A DNA stretch of 64,000 bases, from the NCBI RefSeq assembly GCF_000335475.2, contig NZ_ANAH02000065.1:124001-188000 (forward strand), given 5' to 3'. Positions 7,886-17,372 of this stretch are shown here, piece after piece. The notes below the pieces were generated by a model, which saw only the letters and a program-made list of their open reading frames with translations, did no database searches and had not been told where the DNA came from. Position 1 is the stretch's first letter; the number at the start of each line of letters is the position of its first letter. Origin of the DNA: Cystobacter fuscus DSM 2262. Lineage in GTDB: Bacteria; Myxococcota; Myxococcia; Myxococcales; Myxococcaceae. The translations under genes were made by a program, and so were the position numbers.

Positions 7886-10800
7886 ATGTTGGACATCCCG
7901 GGTTTCAGGATTCTCGGCACGCTGCGCGCGACGGGTTCGAACGTGCTGTTCCACGCGGTGCGCGAGGCCGATGGCGTCCCCGTCATCCTCAAGACGCCCA
8001 TGTCCTCCTCGCCCGGCGCCAGGGAGAACGAGCGGTACCGACGGGAGTTCGTCCTCCTGCGGCGACTCCAGGACGTGCGTGGGGTGGCCAGGGCCTATTC
8101 CTGTGAGCGCATCCACGAGCGGCCCGTGCTGCTCTTGGAGCGGGTGCAAGGCGAGCCCTTGTCCGAGTCCAGCGGTCAGCCGATGGAGATCTCCCGGTTC
8201 CTGAGCCTGGCGCGCTCGTTGGCCTCCACCCTGGCCGAGGTCCACAACCGCGACATCATCCACAAGGACATCAAGCCGTCGAACATCATGCTGGAGCCAT
8301 CCGGAGAGGCACGGCTCATCGACTTCGGCCTGGCGACGCTGCAACAGGTGGAGCGCCTGGAGGCGGCGCCCGCGCACCTCATCGAAGGGACGCTGGCGTA
8401 CATGTCGCCAGAGCAGACCGGACGGATGAACCGCGCGGTGGACTACCGCACGGACTTCTATTCCCTGGGCATCACCTTCTATGAGCTGCTCACGGGGCGC
8501 AGGCCCTTCCAAGCGAAGGACGCGCTCGAGTGGTTTCACGCGCACCTGGCGCACAACCCGAAGCCGCCCCACGAGTTGAATCCCCAGGTGTCGCCGGCCT
8601 TGTCCGCGCTCGTCATGAAGCTGCTGGCCAAGGTGGCCGAGGAGCGCTACCAGAGCGCCGAGGGCTTGAAGGCCGACCTGGAGCGCTGCGACGAGACGTC
8701 GAGCCGGAGCACCCAGGAGGTGTTCCCGTTGGGAACCCAGGACGCGCCCCAGCGCTTCCAACTGCCGCAACGGCTCTACGGGCGTGAGACGCAGGTGAGC
8801 ACCCTGCTCGAGGGCTTCGAGCGGGTGGCGCGCACGGGCCAGCCGGAGTTGCTGCTCATCCGCGGGTACTCGGGCATCGGCAAGTCCTCGGTGGTGCACG
8901 AGTTGTACAAGCCCGTGGTGCAGCGGCGCGGGTTCTTCCTGCGTGGCAAGTTCGATCAGTTCCAGCGGGACATTCCCTACACCACCCTGGCGCAGACCCT
9001 TCGTGCACTGGTGCAGCAACTGCTCGCGAGGAGCGAGGAAGAACTCGCGAGGTGGCGCGAGCAGGTGAACCGGGCCTGGGAAGGGCAGGGACAGGTGCTG
9101 GTGGACCTGGTGCCCCAGTTGGAAGCGCTCGTGGGCCCTCAGCCCGCGCTCCAGGAGTTGCCCGCCAGCGAGGCGCAGCAGCGCTTCTTCCGGGTGGTGC
9201 GCCAGTTCGTGTCGGTGTTCTACACGAAGGAGCACCCGGCGGTGGTGTTCCTGGATGACTTGCAGTGGGTGGATCCCTCCAGCCTGTGGCTGCTCGAGCA
9301 GATGTTGTCACGGCCGGGGGGCCCCACCGTGTTGTGGCTCGTCGCCTACCGGGACAATGAAGTGAGCCCTTCTCACCCGCTGATGGCGATGTTGGAGAGG
9401 GTGCGCGAGGCGGGGGCGCGTCTCACGGACGTCCGGTTGGAGCCGCTGAGCGTGGCGCAGGTGGAGCAACTGGTGGGCGACACGCTCCCGGGAGCGGGCC
9501 GGGAGGTGGCCGCCCCCCTGGCGGTGCTGGTGCACGAGAAGACGGGGGGCAACCCCTTCTTCCTGCTGCAATTGCTGGTGACGCTCCACCAGGATGGCTT
9601 GATCATGCGCCTGCCGGAGGGCGGGTGGCGATGGGATGCCGAAGGGGTCCGTGCCCGGGGCTACTCGGAGAACATCGTCGACTTCCTGGTGGGCAAGCTG
9701 CACCAGCTCCCCCCGGGCACGCAGAATCTGCTGCGGCTGGCGGCGTGCGCGGGCAGCGTCTTCTCGCTCCAGATGTTGGGCATCCTCTCGGAGCTGTCCG
9801 AGGTGGAGGAGGTGGAGCAGGGCCTCGAGCCCGCGCTGCGTGAAGGCATGCTGGGGCGCGTGGGGGTGGAGAAGTTCCGCTTCCTGCACGACCGCATCCA
9901 GCAGGCGGCGCATTCACTCAGCTCCGAGACGGAGCGCCAGGAGGTGCACCTGCGCATCGGCCGGTTGCTGCTCGCGAGCCTGTCCCCGGAAGAAGTGCGC
10001 GAGTCGCTCTTCGAGGTGGTGAGCCAGCTCAACGCCGGGGTGGCGCTGATGGAGGACCCCACCGAGCGCCACCTGCTCGCGCGACTCAACGCCGAGGCGG
10101 GCAGGAAGGCCCGGGCCGCGCTCGCGCTGCGCCCCGCTCGCACCTACTTCGCGACGGCCTTCGCGCTCATTCCCGCGGACCCCTGGGAGACGGACTACGC
10201 CCTGGCCTTCCAGGTTCGACTGGCCCAGGCGCGCGTGGAGCTCATGAACGGCGACCCCTCCGCGGCACAACGTCTCGGCGAGCCACTCCTCTCCCAGGCA
10301 CGCACTCGCGCGGACACCGTGGCCGTCTACTTCCTGTGGCAGGAGATCCACCTCGCCACGGGTGAGTTCCTGGAGGGAATGCGCTACCTGCTGGAGTGCC
10401 TGTCGTTGCTGGGCATGCCGGTGTCGTCGCATCCCACCTGGGAGGAGGCCGTGGCCGCCCATGAGGAGGTGTGGACCTTGCTGGGGCAGCGTCCCATCGA
10501 GAGCCTCATTGAGTTGCCCCCCATGACCGACCCGGACATGAAGCTGGCCGTCGTCGCCCTCTTCATGCTCTTCACCGGCGCCCAATCCACCGACCCCCAC
10601 CTGCTCATCATCATCATGAGCCGGCTTGTCTCCCTCACCCTGCGCCACGGCTTCGTGGACGCCGCCGTGAACGGGTATGCCTGGTTCGGCATCAGCTCCG
10701 GCTGGTTCTTCAATCGCTACCGGGAAGGCTTCGCCTTCGCACGGCTCGCCCTCGGACTCGTCGAGCGCTACAACCTGTCCGCCTTCCGGGGGACGGTGCT

Positions 10801-13183
10801 GTTCGGCATGCAGTGCAGCAGCTACTGGGTCCAACCCCTCGCCCGAGCGCAGGAAATCGCCCTCGAAGGCCTGAACCATTCGCTTCAAGTGGGTAGCGTC
10901 GGGCCCGCCGCCTACAGCAGCGTCTACCTCGTCACCAACCGTCTGGCCATGGGACACCCCCTGGACGAGGTCTACCAGGAGTCGCTCGTGCGCGCCGAGT
11001 ACCTGCGCAACACGGGCTTCGTGGATCCCCAGGACTGGCTCCTCGTGGGTCAACGCTACGTGCAGCAGCTGCGCGGCCACTCCCTGTCGTTTTCCACCCT
11101 GAGCGGGGAGGGCTTCGATGAACGGGCCTACGAGGCGCGGATGACGCCCGAGCGAACAGGCAGCACGCGCTGCCATTACTGGGTCCTCAAGATGCAGTCG
11201 CGCTTCATGTGCGGCGCCTACGGGGAAGCCCGTGAAGCCGCGGACCAGATGGCCGGGTTGATGTGGGCCAATTCCGGCTCCCTGGACAATCGCGAGGGCC
11301 ACTTCTTCCGCGCCCTGACCCTGGCCGCGTGCTTCGAGGAGGCCCCGCCCGAGCAGCAGCGGGAGTGGCTCGAGGCCATCGAGCGGCACCACCAGCAGCT
11401 CTCGGAGTGGGCGGAGAATTGCCCGGAGAACTTCCGCGCGCTCGAGCGGCTCGTCTTCGCGGAGCGGGCCCGCCTCGATGGGCGCTCGGAGGCGGCGACG
11501 CGGGCCTACGAGGAGGCCATCCGCGTGGCCCGGGAGAACGGGGCCACCCAGTACGTGGGGCTGTCCAGTGAGCTGGCGGCGAGCTTCTGGCGCACGCGCC
11601 AGGCACCCATCGTCGCCCACGCCTTCGCGCGAGAAGCCCGGGCGGCCTACCAGCAGTGGGGGGCTCGGGCCAAGGTCCAGCACCTGGAGTCTCAGTGGCC
11701 GGAGCTCATGTCCACGCGTGGCTCCCAGGACGCCCTGACCACCAGCAGCACGGACTCCACGCGCCTCGACGCGCTCACGGTGGTCAAGGCGCAGCAGGCC
11801 GTTTCAGGCGAGATAGAGCTGGAGCGCCTGGTGACGGCGCTGATGCGGGCGGCGATGGAGAACGCGGGCGCGCAGAAAGGCGCCCTGCTCCTGCCCGGTG
11901 GGGAGAACACGCTCTCGGTGGCGGCCCTCTTCCAGACCTCGCCGGAGGGGGCCCTGGTGCCCTTGGACGGGGGCGGCGCCCAGGACTTGCCGTGGACGCT
12001 CCTCTCCTATGTCCGGCGCATGCGCGAACACGTGCTCATCGGGGATGCCTCCCAGCCCCATGCGTTCTCCTCCGATGCGTACCTGGCGCGCAGCGCGGCA
12101 CGCTCGGTGTTGTGTCTGCCGTTGCTGAGGCAGGAGGTGTTCTCCGGGGCGCTGTACCTGGAGAACGACCTGGCCACCAACGCCTTCAGTCCGGCGCGCC
12201 TGGCGCTGCTGGGACACCTCGCCTCGCAGGCGGCCATCTCCATCGAGAACGCGCGTTTGTACGCGGACGTGCAGCGCGCCCGGACGGAGCTGCGCCTCGC
12301 CAATGACGAGCTGGAGCGGCGGGTGGAAGAGCGCACGCGCGAACTCACGCGAGCCCAGGCGCGCCTGGTGGACACCGCGCGCGAGGTGGGCATGGCGGAG
12401 GTGGCCTCCAACGTGCTGCACAACGTGGGCAATGTCCTCACCAGTGCCGTCGTCAACATGGAGGTGATGAGCAAGGCCGTGGGCGCCCTGCGTGTGGGCC
12501 GGGTGAGGCAGGCCGGCGCCCTGCTGCTGGCGCACCGGGAGGCCCTGGCGGACTTCCTGACGAAGGATCCGCGGGGTGGCCAGATGCCGGAATACCTGGT
12601 GGCGCTCGGCGACGAGATGATGCGCGAGCAGACGCGCCTCATGGAGGACATGGCGATGATGAACCGGCACATCGAGCACATCCGCGCCATCGTCCAGGTG
12701 CAGCAGACCTATGCGCGCAACGCGCTGATGACGGAGGAGTGCGAGCTGTCCCAGCTCATCGACGACGCGCTGCGCATCCAGCTGGCGTCCCTACGGCGTC
12801 ACGGCGTCACCGTTCATCGGGAGGTGTCGGAGCTGCCCCGGGTGAAGATGGACAAACACAAGGTGCTGCAAATCCTCATCAACCTCATCAGCAACGCGAA
12901 ACAAGCGCTGGACGGAGTGCCCGAGGGCCGGCGCAACCTCTGGGTGAGGCTGGCGGCCGAGGGCAACGTGGCGCGCATCCAGGTGGCGGATGATGGAGTG
13001 GGCATCGCGCCGGAGCTGATGGGGAGTCTGTTCACGCACGGCTTCACCACGCGCAAGGACGGCCACGGCTTCGGGCTGCACTCGAGCGCCCTGGCGGCGC
13101 AGTTGCTCAAGGGCTGCCTCACCCTGGAGAGCGCGGGCCTCGGCCAGGGCGCCGTGGCCACGCTGGAGCTTCCGCTCGCCTAG
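7886..13183 (+). CDS. trifunctional Ser/Thr kinase / ATPase / sensor histidine kinase
   Basis: A 1765-residue cytoplasmic signalling hybrid. Domains in order: a Hanks-type kinase (about 1-270; Lys36, the catalytic loop HKD at 126-128 followed by IKPSN, DFG at 146-148); an AAA-type ATPase (about 290-600; Walker A GYSGIGKSS with Lys333, Walker B VVFLDDLQWVDP); a long helical TPR-like middle (about 700-1290); a GAF domain (about 1300-1455); a coiled coil; and a histidine kinase with His1512 in VLHNVGNVLTS and an HATPase domain with DDGVGI and GHGFGLHSS. This order is a known myxobacterial and cyanobacterial architecture. The ATG at 7886 is chosen because the kinase fold starts there (MLDIPGFRILG). 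No response regulator is adjacent, so the partner is unknown. The catalytic loop has HKD instead of HRD. Confidence 0.9.
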   Translation: MLDIPGFRILGTLRATGSNVLFHAVREADGVPVILKTPMSSSPGARENERYRREFVLLRRLQDVRGVARAYSCERIHERPVLLLERVQGEPLSESSGQPMEISRFLSLARSLASTLAEVHNRDIIHKDIKPSNIMLEPSGEARLIDFGLATLQQVERLEAAPAHLIEGTLAYMSPEQTGRMNRAVDYRTDFYSLGITFYELLTGRRPFQAKDALEWFHAHLAHNPKPPHELNPQVSPALSALVMKLLAKVAEERYQSAEGLKADLERCDETSSRSTQEVFPLGTQDAPQRFQLPQRLYGRETQVSTLLEGFERVARTGQPELLLIRGYSGIGKSSVVHELYKPVVQRRGFFLRGKFDQFQRDIPYTTLAQTLRALVQQLLARSEEELARWREQVNRAWEGQGQVLVDLVPQLEALVGPQPALQELPASEAQQRFFRVVRQFVSVFYTKEHPAVVFLDDLQWVDPSSLWLLEQMLSRPGGPTVLWLVAYRDNEVSPSHPLMAMLERVREAGARLTDVRLEPLSVAQVEQLVGDTLPGAGREVAAPLAVLVHEKTGGNPFFLLQLLVTLHQDGLIMRLPEGGWRWDAEGVRARGYSENIVDFLVGKLHQLPPGTQNLLRLAACAGSVFSLQMLGILSELSEVEEVEQGLEPALREGMLGRVGVEKFRFLHDRIQQAAHSLSSETERQEVHLRIGRLLLASLSPEEVRESLFEVVSQLNAGVALMEDPTERHLLARLNAEAGRKARAALALRPARTYFATAFALIPADPWETDYALAFQVRLAQARVELMNGDPSAAQRLGEPLLSQARTRADTVAVYFLWQEIHLATGEFLEGMRYLLECLSLLGMPVSSHPTWEEAVAAHEEVWTLLGQRPIESLIELPPMTDPDMKLAVVALFMLFTGAQSTDPHLLIIIMSRLVSLTLRHGFVDAAVNGYAWFGISSGWFFNRYREGFAFARLALGLVERYNLSAFRGTVLFGMQCSSYWVQPLARAQEIALEGLNHSLQVGSVGPAAYSSVYLVTNRLAMGHPLDEVYQESLVRAEYLRNTGFVDPQDWLLVGQRYVQQLRGHSLSFSTLSGEGFDERAYEARMTPERTGSTRCHYWVLKMQSRFMCGAYGEAREAADQMAGLMWANSGSLDNREGHFFRALTLAACFEEAPPEQQREWLEAIERHHQQLSEWAENCPENFRALERLVFAERARLDGRSEAATRAYEEAIRVARENGATQYVGLSSELAASFWRTRQAPIVAHAFAREARAAYQQWGARAKVQHLESQWPELMSTRGSQDALTTSSTDSTRLDALTVVKAQQAVSGEIELERLVTALMRAAMENAGAQKGALLLPGGENTLSVAALFQTSPEGALVPLDGGGAQDLPWTLLSYVRRMREHVLIGDASQPHAFSSDAYLARSAARSVLCLPLLRQEVFSGALYLENDLATNAFSPARLALLGHLASQAAISIENARLYADVQRARTELRLANDELERRVEERTRELTRAQARLVDTAREVGMAEVASNVLHNVGNVLTSAVVNMEVMSKAVGALRVGRVRQAGALLLAHREALADFLTKDPRGGQMPEYLVALGDEMMREQTRLMEDMAMMNRHIEHIRAIVQVQQTYARNALMTEECELSQLIDDALRIQLASLRRHGVTVHREVSELPRVKMDKHKVLQILINLISNAKQALDGVPEGRRNLWVRLAAEGNVARIQVADDGVGIAPELMGSLFTHGFTTRKDGHGFGLHSSALAAQLLKGCLTLESAGLGQGAVATLELPLA

Positions 13184-13186
13184 GGC

Positions 13187-14212
<1,026 letters not shown>

Positions 14213-14429
14213 CGTGCGCCTCCGTGTCTCAACAGAACTCGTGGAGCGCAGCCCTTAGCAGCACGAAGCCCGTGCTGTCTCTGCCGTGCGGCGGGACCGG
14301 GACGTATTGCTTCTCTCCCGAGGACTGGACGTGATCCTGAGCCAGCAGGAAGGCGAGGCACCGGGCGCGCCCTCGGGGGACCCTGGCACGCGCGCGGCTC
14401 CACTCCCAGGTTCCTCCCAGGAGGAAACC

Positions 14430-15347
14430 ATGGGCGAGGCGCAGATGACCCGAGCGCTGCGGGAGCTCGTCTCCCTGCATGCGCCGACGCACTCCGAACT
14501 GCTGCTGGATGAAGCCGTCCAGGCTGCCTGGCGCCAGCCCCCGAGCCGCGCCGGAGGCCCTCCGCCAGGCGAGCTCATGGATCGCCTGCGCGAGCAGCTC
14601 CGGGGCGAGCTCGTCGCCTTCCACCAGCGCCTGCCCGTGCGCCCCTATGAGGGGGTCGACGTGTCACCCACGCCCGGCTGCTCGCTGTGGCTCGTGGGCA
14701 TCCCCCTCACGCTTTTTCCCAAGCGAGACCAGGGCTTCTCGCGGGTGGAGTGCATCGTGGACTTCCGCGCCGAGGCAGCCACGTGGGACGCCTTGCGCGT
14801 GGTGAAGCTCCTGCCGGAGGAGCGCACTCAGGTGATGGCGAAGGCCGAACTCGGCGGCGAGCTGCAGTTCGAGGCGAGCGCCAAGGTGGGGCTTCGTCTG
14901 CCGGTGTCCCCCTCGATGCTCGCCGACGAGGTGGGCGCGCGGCTCTACGCGAAGGGGCAGGTGGGGCCCTTCGTCTACGAGGCCAGCCGTATGTGCGTGG
15001 AGACGGAAATCCTCCAGGGCACGGGCGCGCGCTGGCGCCTGGATGACACCTCGTCGTCGGAACGCGTCGGGGCGGAGAGCCACCAACTCGCCGTGGTGCT
15101 GGAGGTTCGCTCGGGGGCGCCGCGCATCGACGCCGCTGGCTACCTCCAGGCGTACAGCGATGTCCACTGGCTCACGCAGACGGTGGGCAGCTTCTGGATG
15201 AACCTCAAGGGGGCCCTGCGCGGCTTCTTCCACAGCGGCATTCCCGTGGAGGCCTATGGAGAGTGGAGCGACGTCCTGCCGCGCGGGTTGTGGGAGCAAG
15301 CCCGAGGCGGGCCCGGGCCCGAGCCCGCGCCGCCTCCCGGGCCCTGA
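14430..15347 (+). CDS. unknown protein, first gene of the CHAT/STAND operon
   Basis: A 305-residue protein I do not recognise. The ATG at 14430 has an excellent AGGAGGAAA site at 14420-14427. No signal peptide or membrane span is evident. The N-terminal third is helical and charged. The middle alternates hydrophobic and polar residues as beta-rich domains do (SLWLVGIPLTLFPK, FSRVECIVDF, QLAVVLEVRSG). The C-terminus is a low-complexity Pro/Gly tail. It is followed after 24 bases by the CHAT-SIR2 gene, which is itself coupled to the STAND ATPase gene, so the three are one operon. It may be a sensor or a substrate of the CHAT protease; this is inference from position only. Confidence 0.7.
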   Translation: MGEAQMTRALRELVSLHAPTHSELLLDEAVQAAWRQPPSRAGGPPPGELMDRLREQLRGELVAFHQRLPVRPYEGVDVSPTPGCSLWLVGIPLTLFPKRDQGFSRVECIVDFRAEAATWDALRVVKLLPEERTQVMAKAELGGELQFEASAKVGLRLPVSPSMLADEVGARLYAKGQVGPFVYEASRMCVETEILQGTGARWRLDDTSSSERVGAESHQLAVVLEVRSGAPRIDAAGYLQAYSDVHWLTQTVGSFWMNLKGALRGFFHSGIPVEAYGEWSDVLPRGLWEQARGGPGPEPAPPPGP

Positions 15348-15371
15348 GCCCTCTCCAGGAGGCGGCCGGGG

Positions 15372-17372
15372 ATGAGGATGGAACTGGAGCAGGAGGACAG
15401 AGCGCTGGCGTGCCGCTTCGAACTCGTTCACGGCGACACGGGCTACCAGGTGCGCTTCAGCGCGGGTGGCGTCCAGCCCATCGAACGGCCCTTCGGCTTC
15501 GAGCTGCCCCTCGGCGCCCGCACCCGGAGCGTCATCGCCCGCATCGAGCAGGGCATCTGCACCCGGCCGGATCTCCAGGACGTGGGCAGTCAGCTCTGGA
15601 ACGCGCTGCGTCCCCCGGGCGTCTTCGAGGCCTTCGTGAAGCTGGAGGAGCAGGCGGACGAGACCCGACCCCTCTTCATCTGGCTGGACATCCCCCCCGA
15701 GGCCGAGGTGGAGCGCTTGCCGTGGGAGGCCCTCCACGACGAGATGGCGAGCAGCTTCCTCGGGACGGACGCGCGCTACTGCCTGCTGCGCCCGCCGCCG
15801 CGGGGCTGCCCGCCCGCGCTGCGGCCCCCAAGCGCCGAGCAGCCCCTGCGCGTGCTGGTGGTCATCCCCGAGGGCTCCGGTCTCCAGGTGCAATACGAGT
15901 GGAACAACCTGCGGGGCGTGGCCCGGGGCATGGGGGAGGTGCTGCACCTCGGGCTGGTGGAGGGGAGGGTGACACCGGACCGGCTCCTGGCCGAGCTCAA
16001 GGCCAGTCCCTGGGACGTGCTGCACTACATCGGCCATGGCGAGGTGACGGAGGAGGGCATCACCCTGCGGCTCAACCAGGAGACGCCCGAGCAGGGCGAC
16101 TTCTGGATGGATGCCGGCACCTTCGCCAACCTGGTGCAGGGACAACAGCTGCGGCTGGCGCTGCTCAACTGCTGCCTGGGAGCCTCGCCCTCCATCTCGC
16201 GGACGCTCTCGGGCCTGGGCCCCCACCTCATGCGCGCGGCGCGCGTGCCCGCCGTCGTCGCCATGCGCTACGAGATTTCCGACACGGTCTCCATCCGCTT
16301 CGCGGACAGCTTCTACCGCGAGCTGCTCACCGGAGGCGCCCCCGGGCACGTGGGCCTCGCCGTCCAGCAGGCGCGACGCTCGCTGCGCATCAACGCCAGC
16401 GGGGACACCGTGCGGGGCTTCATCACCCCCGTGCTCTACCTCACCCCCGGCTGCGAGCGGCTCTTCGACATCCGCCCGGCTCCGGAGCGCCAGCGCGTGG
16501 CGCCGGCGCCCGCCCGGCCCATGCTGCGGCTCCCGGAGACGCTGGTGCGGAGCCTGCGCCATGGGCGCCTCATCCCAGTGGTGGGCCCCGGACTCCACCG
16601 GCTCGCGCCGATGACGCGGCGGCGCAACGTGGAGGCCCCCGTGCTCGCGCCCACCCTGGGCCAGCTCATCCACCGCCTCGCCCAGGAGTGCGGCTACCCG
16701 GAAGAGGAGGACCTGCTGCTCATGGAGCGGGCCCATGACTGGTTCCTCGCCCTGCTCCTGGCGCGCGTCTGCCAGCACTACCAGCGCAACGGCCAGCGCT
16801 ACGAGCTCATCGAGTCCATCCAGACGGTCTGCGGCCACGCGGAGCCGCCGGCCCCCTTGCAGCAGATCGCCACCTGGGACGTGCCCGGCATCTTCTACCT
16901 CCACTTCGACGGGCTGATGGAGGAGGCGCTCAAGCGCGCCCGCAAGCTGCCCCGCGTGCTCAACCGCGTGGAGCAGTCCCTGCCGGGCGAGCATGCCGAG
17001 CCCCTGCTGCTCAACGTCCTGGGCACGCTCACCCATGCCACCTCGCTGGTGCTCAGCGAGACCGACCACGAGCACCTGTGCTGGGAGCGCCTGCCACACG
17101 CGAGCCTGGAGGTGGTGGACCTCATCCACCAGATGGGCCGGGGCTTCCTCTTCCTGGGCGTGTCCCCGCGCGCCCACCTGGTGCGGCGCCTCGCCTCGCT
17201 CCTGGAAGTCGGTGAGGCCTCGATGCAGGGCCCCTGCTTCTTCGTCTCCGCCGCGGCCACCGAGGTGGACGCGGCCTACTGGAAGCCCTTCAACGTCCAA
17301 TGGATTCATGAGGAGCCGGCCGCGGTCGTCGAGGAGCTCACCTCGCGGCTGGAGAAGCAGGAGGAGCCATGA
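15372..17372 (+). CDS. CHAT-domain protease fused to a degenerate SIR2-like domain
   Basis: A 666-residue fusion. The CHAT (caspase-HetF-associated) domain covers about residues 100-360: His222 in VLHYIGHGE and Cys268 in LLNCCLGAS make the Cys-His pair, followed by PAVVAMRYEISD and a family-typical AVQQARRSLR helix. From about residue 380 the chain resembles the SIR2 domain of bacterial immune proteins: LIPVVGPGLHR for the nucleotide loop, IFYLHFDGLMEEAL where active members have a TTNYD-type motif, and NVLGTLTHATSLVLSETDHEH where they have a His-containing LHG motif. Both usual catalytic residues (Asn, His) are replaced, so the SIR2 part may only bind ligand. The gene overlaps the next by ATGA. 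Proteolysis of a partner on a trigger is the expected role. Confidence 0.75.
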   Translation: MRMELEQEDRALACRFELVHGDTGYQVRFSAGGVQPIERPFGFELPLGARTRSVIARIEQGICTRPDLQDVGSQLWNALRPPGVFEAFVKLEEQADETRPLFIWLDIPPEAEVERLPWEALHDEMASSFLGTDARYCLLRPPPRGCPPALRPPSAEQPLRVLVVIPEGSGLQVQYEWNNLRGVARGMGEVLHLGLVEGRVTPDRLLAELKASPWDVLHYIGHGEVTEEGITLRLNQETPEQGDFWMDAGTFANLVQGQQLRLALLNCCLGASPSISRTLSGLGPHLMRAARVPAVVAMRYEISDTVSIRFADSFYRELLTGGAPGHVGLAVQQARRSLRINASGDTVRGFITPVLYLTPGCERLFDIRPAPERQRVAPAPARPMLRLPETLVRSLRHGRLIPVVGPGLHRLAPMTRRRNVEAPVLAPTLGQLIHRLAQECGYPEEEDLLLMERAHDWFLALLLARVCQHYQRNGQRYELIESIQTVCGHAEPPAPLQQIATWDVPGIFYLHFDGLMEEALKRARKLPRVLNRVEQSLPGEHAEPLLLNVLGTLTHATSLVLSETDHEHLCWERLPHASLEVVDLIHQMGRGFLFLGVSPRAHLVRRLASLLEVGEASMQGPCFFVSAAATEVDAAYWKPFNVQWIHEEPAAVVEELTSRLEKQEEP

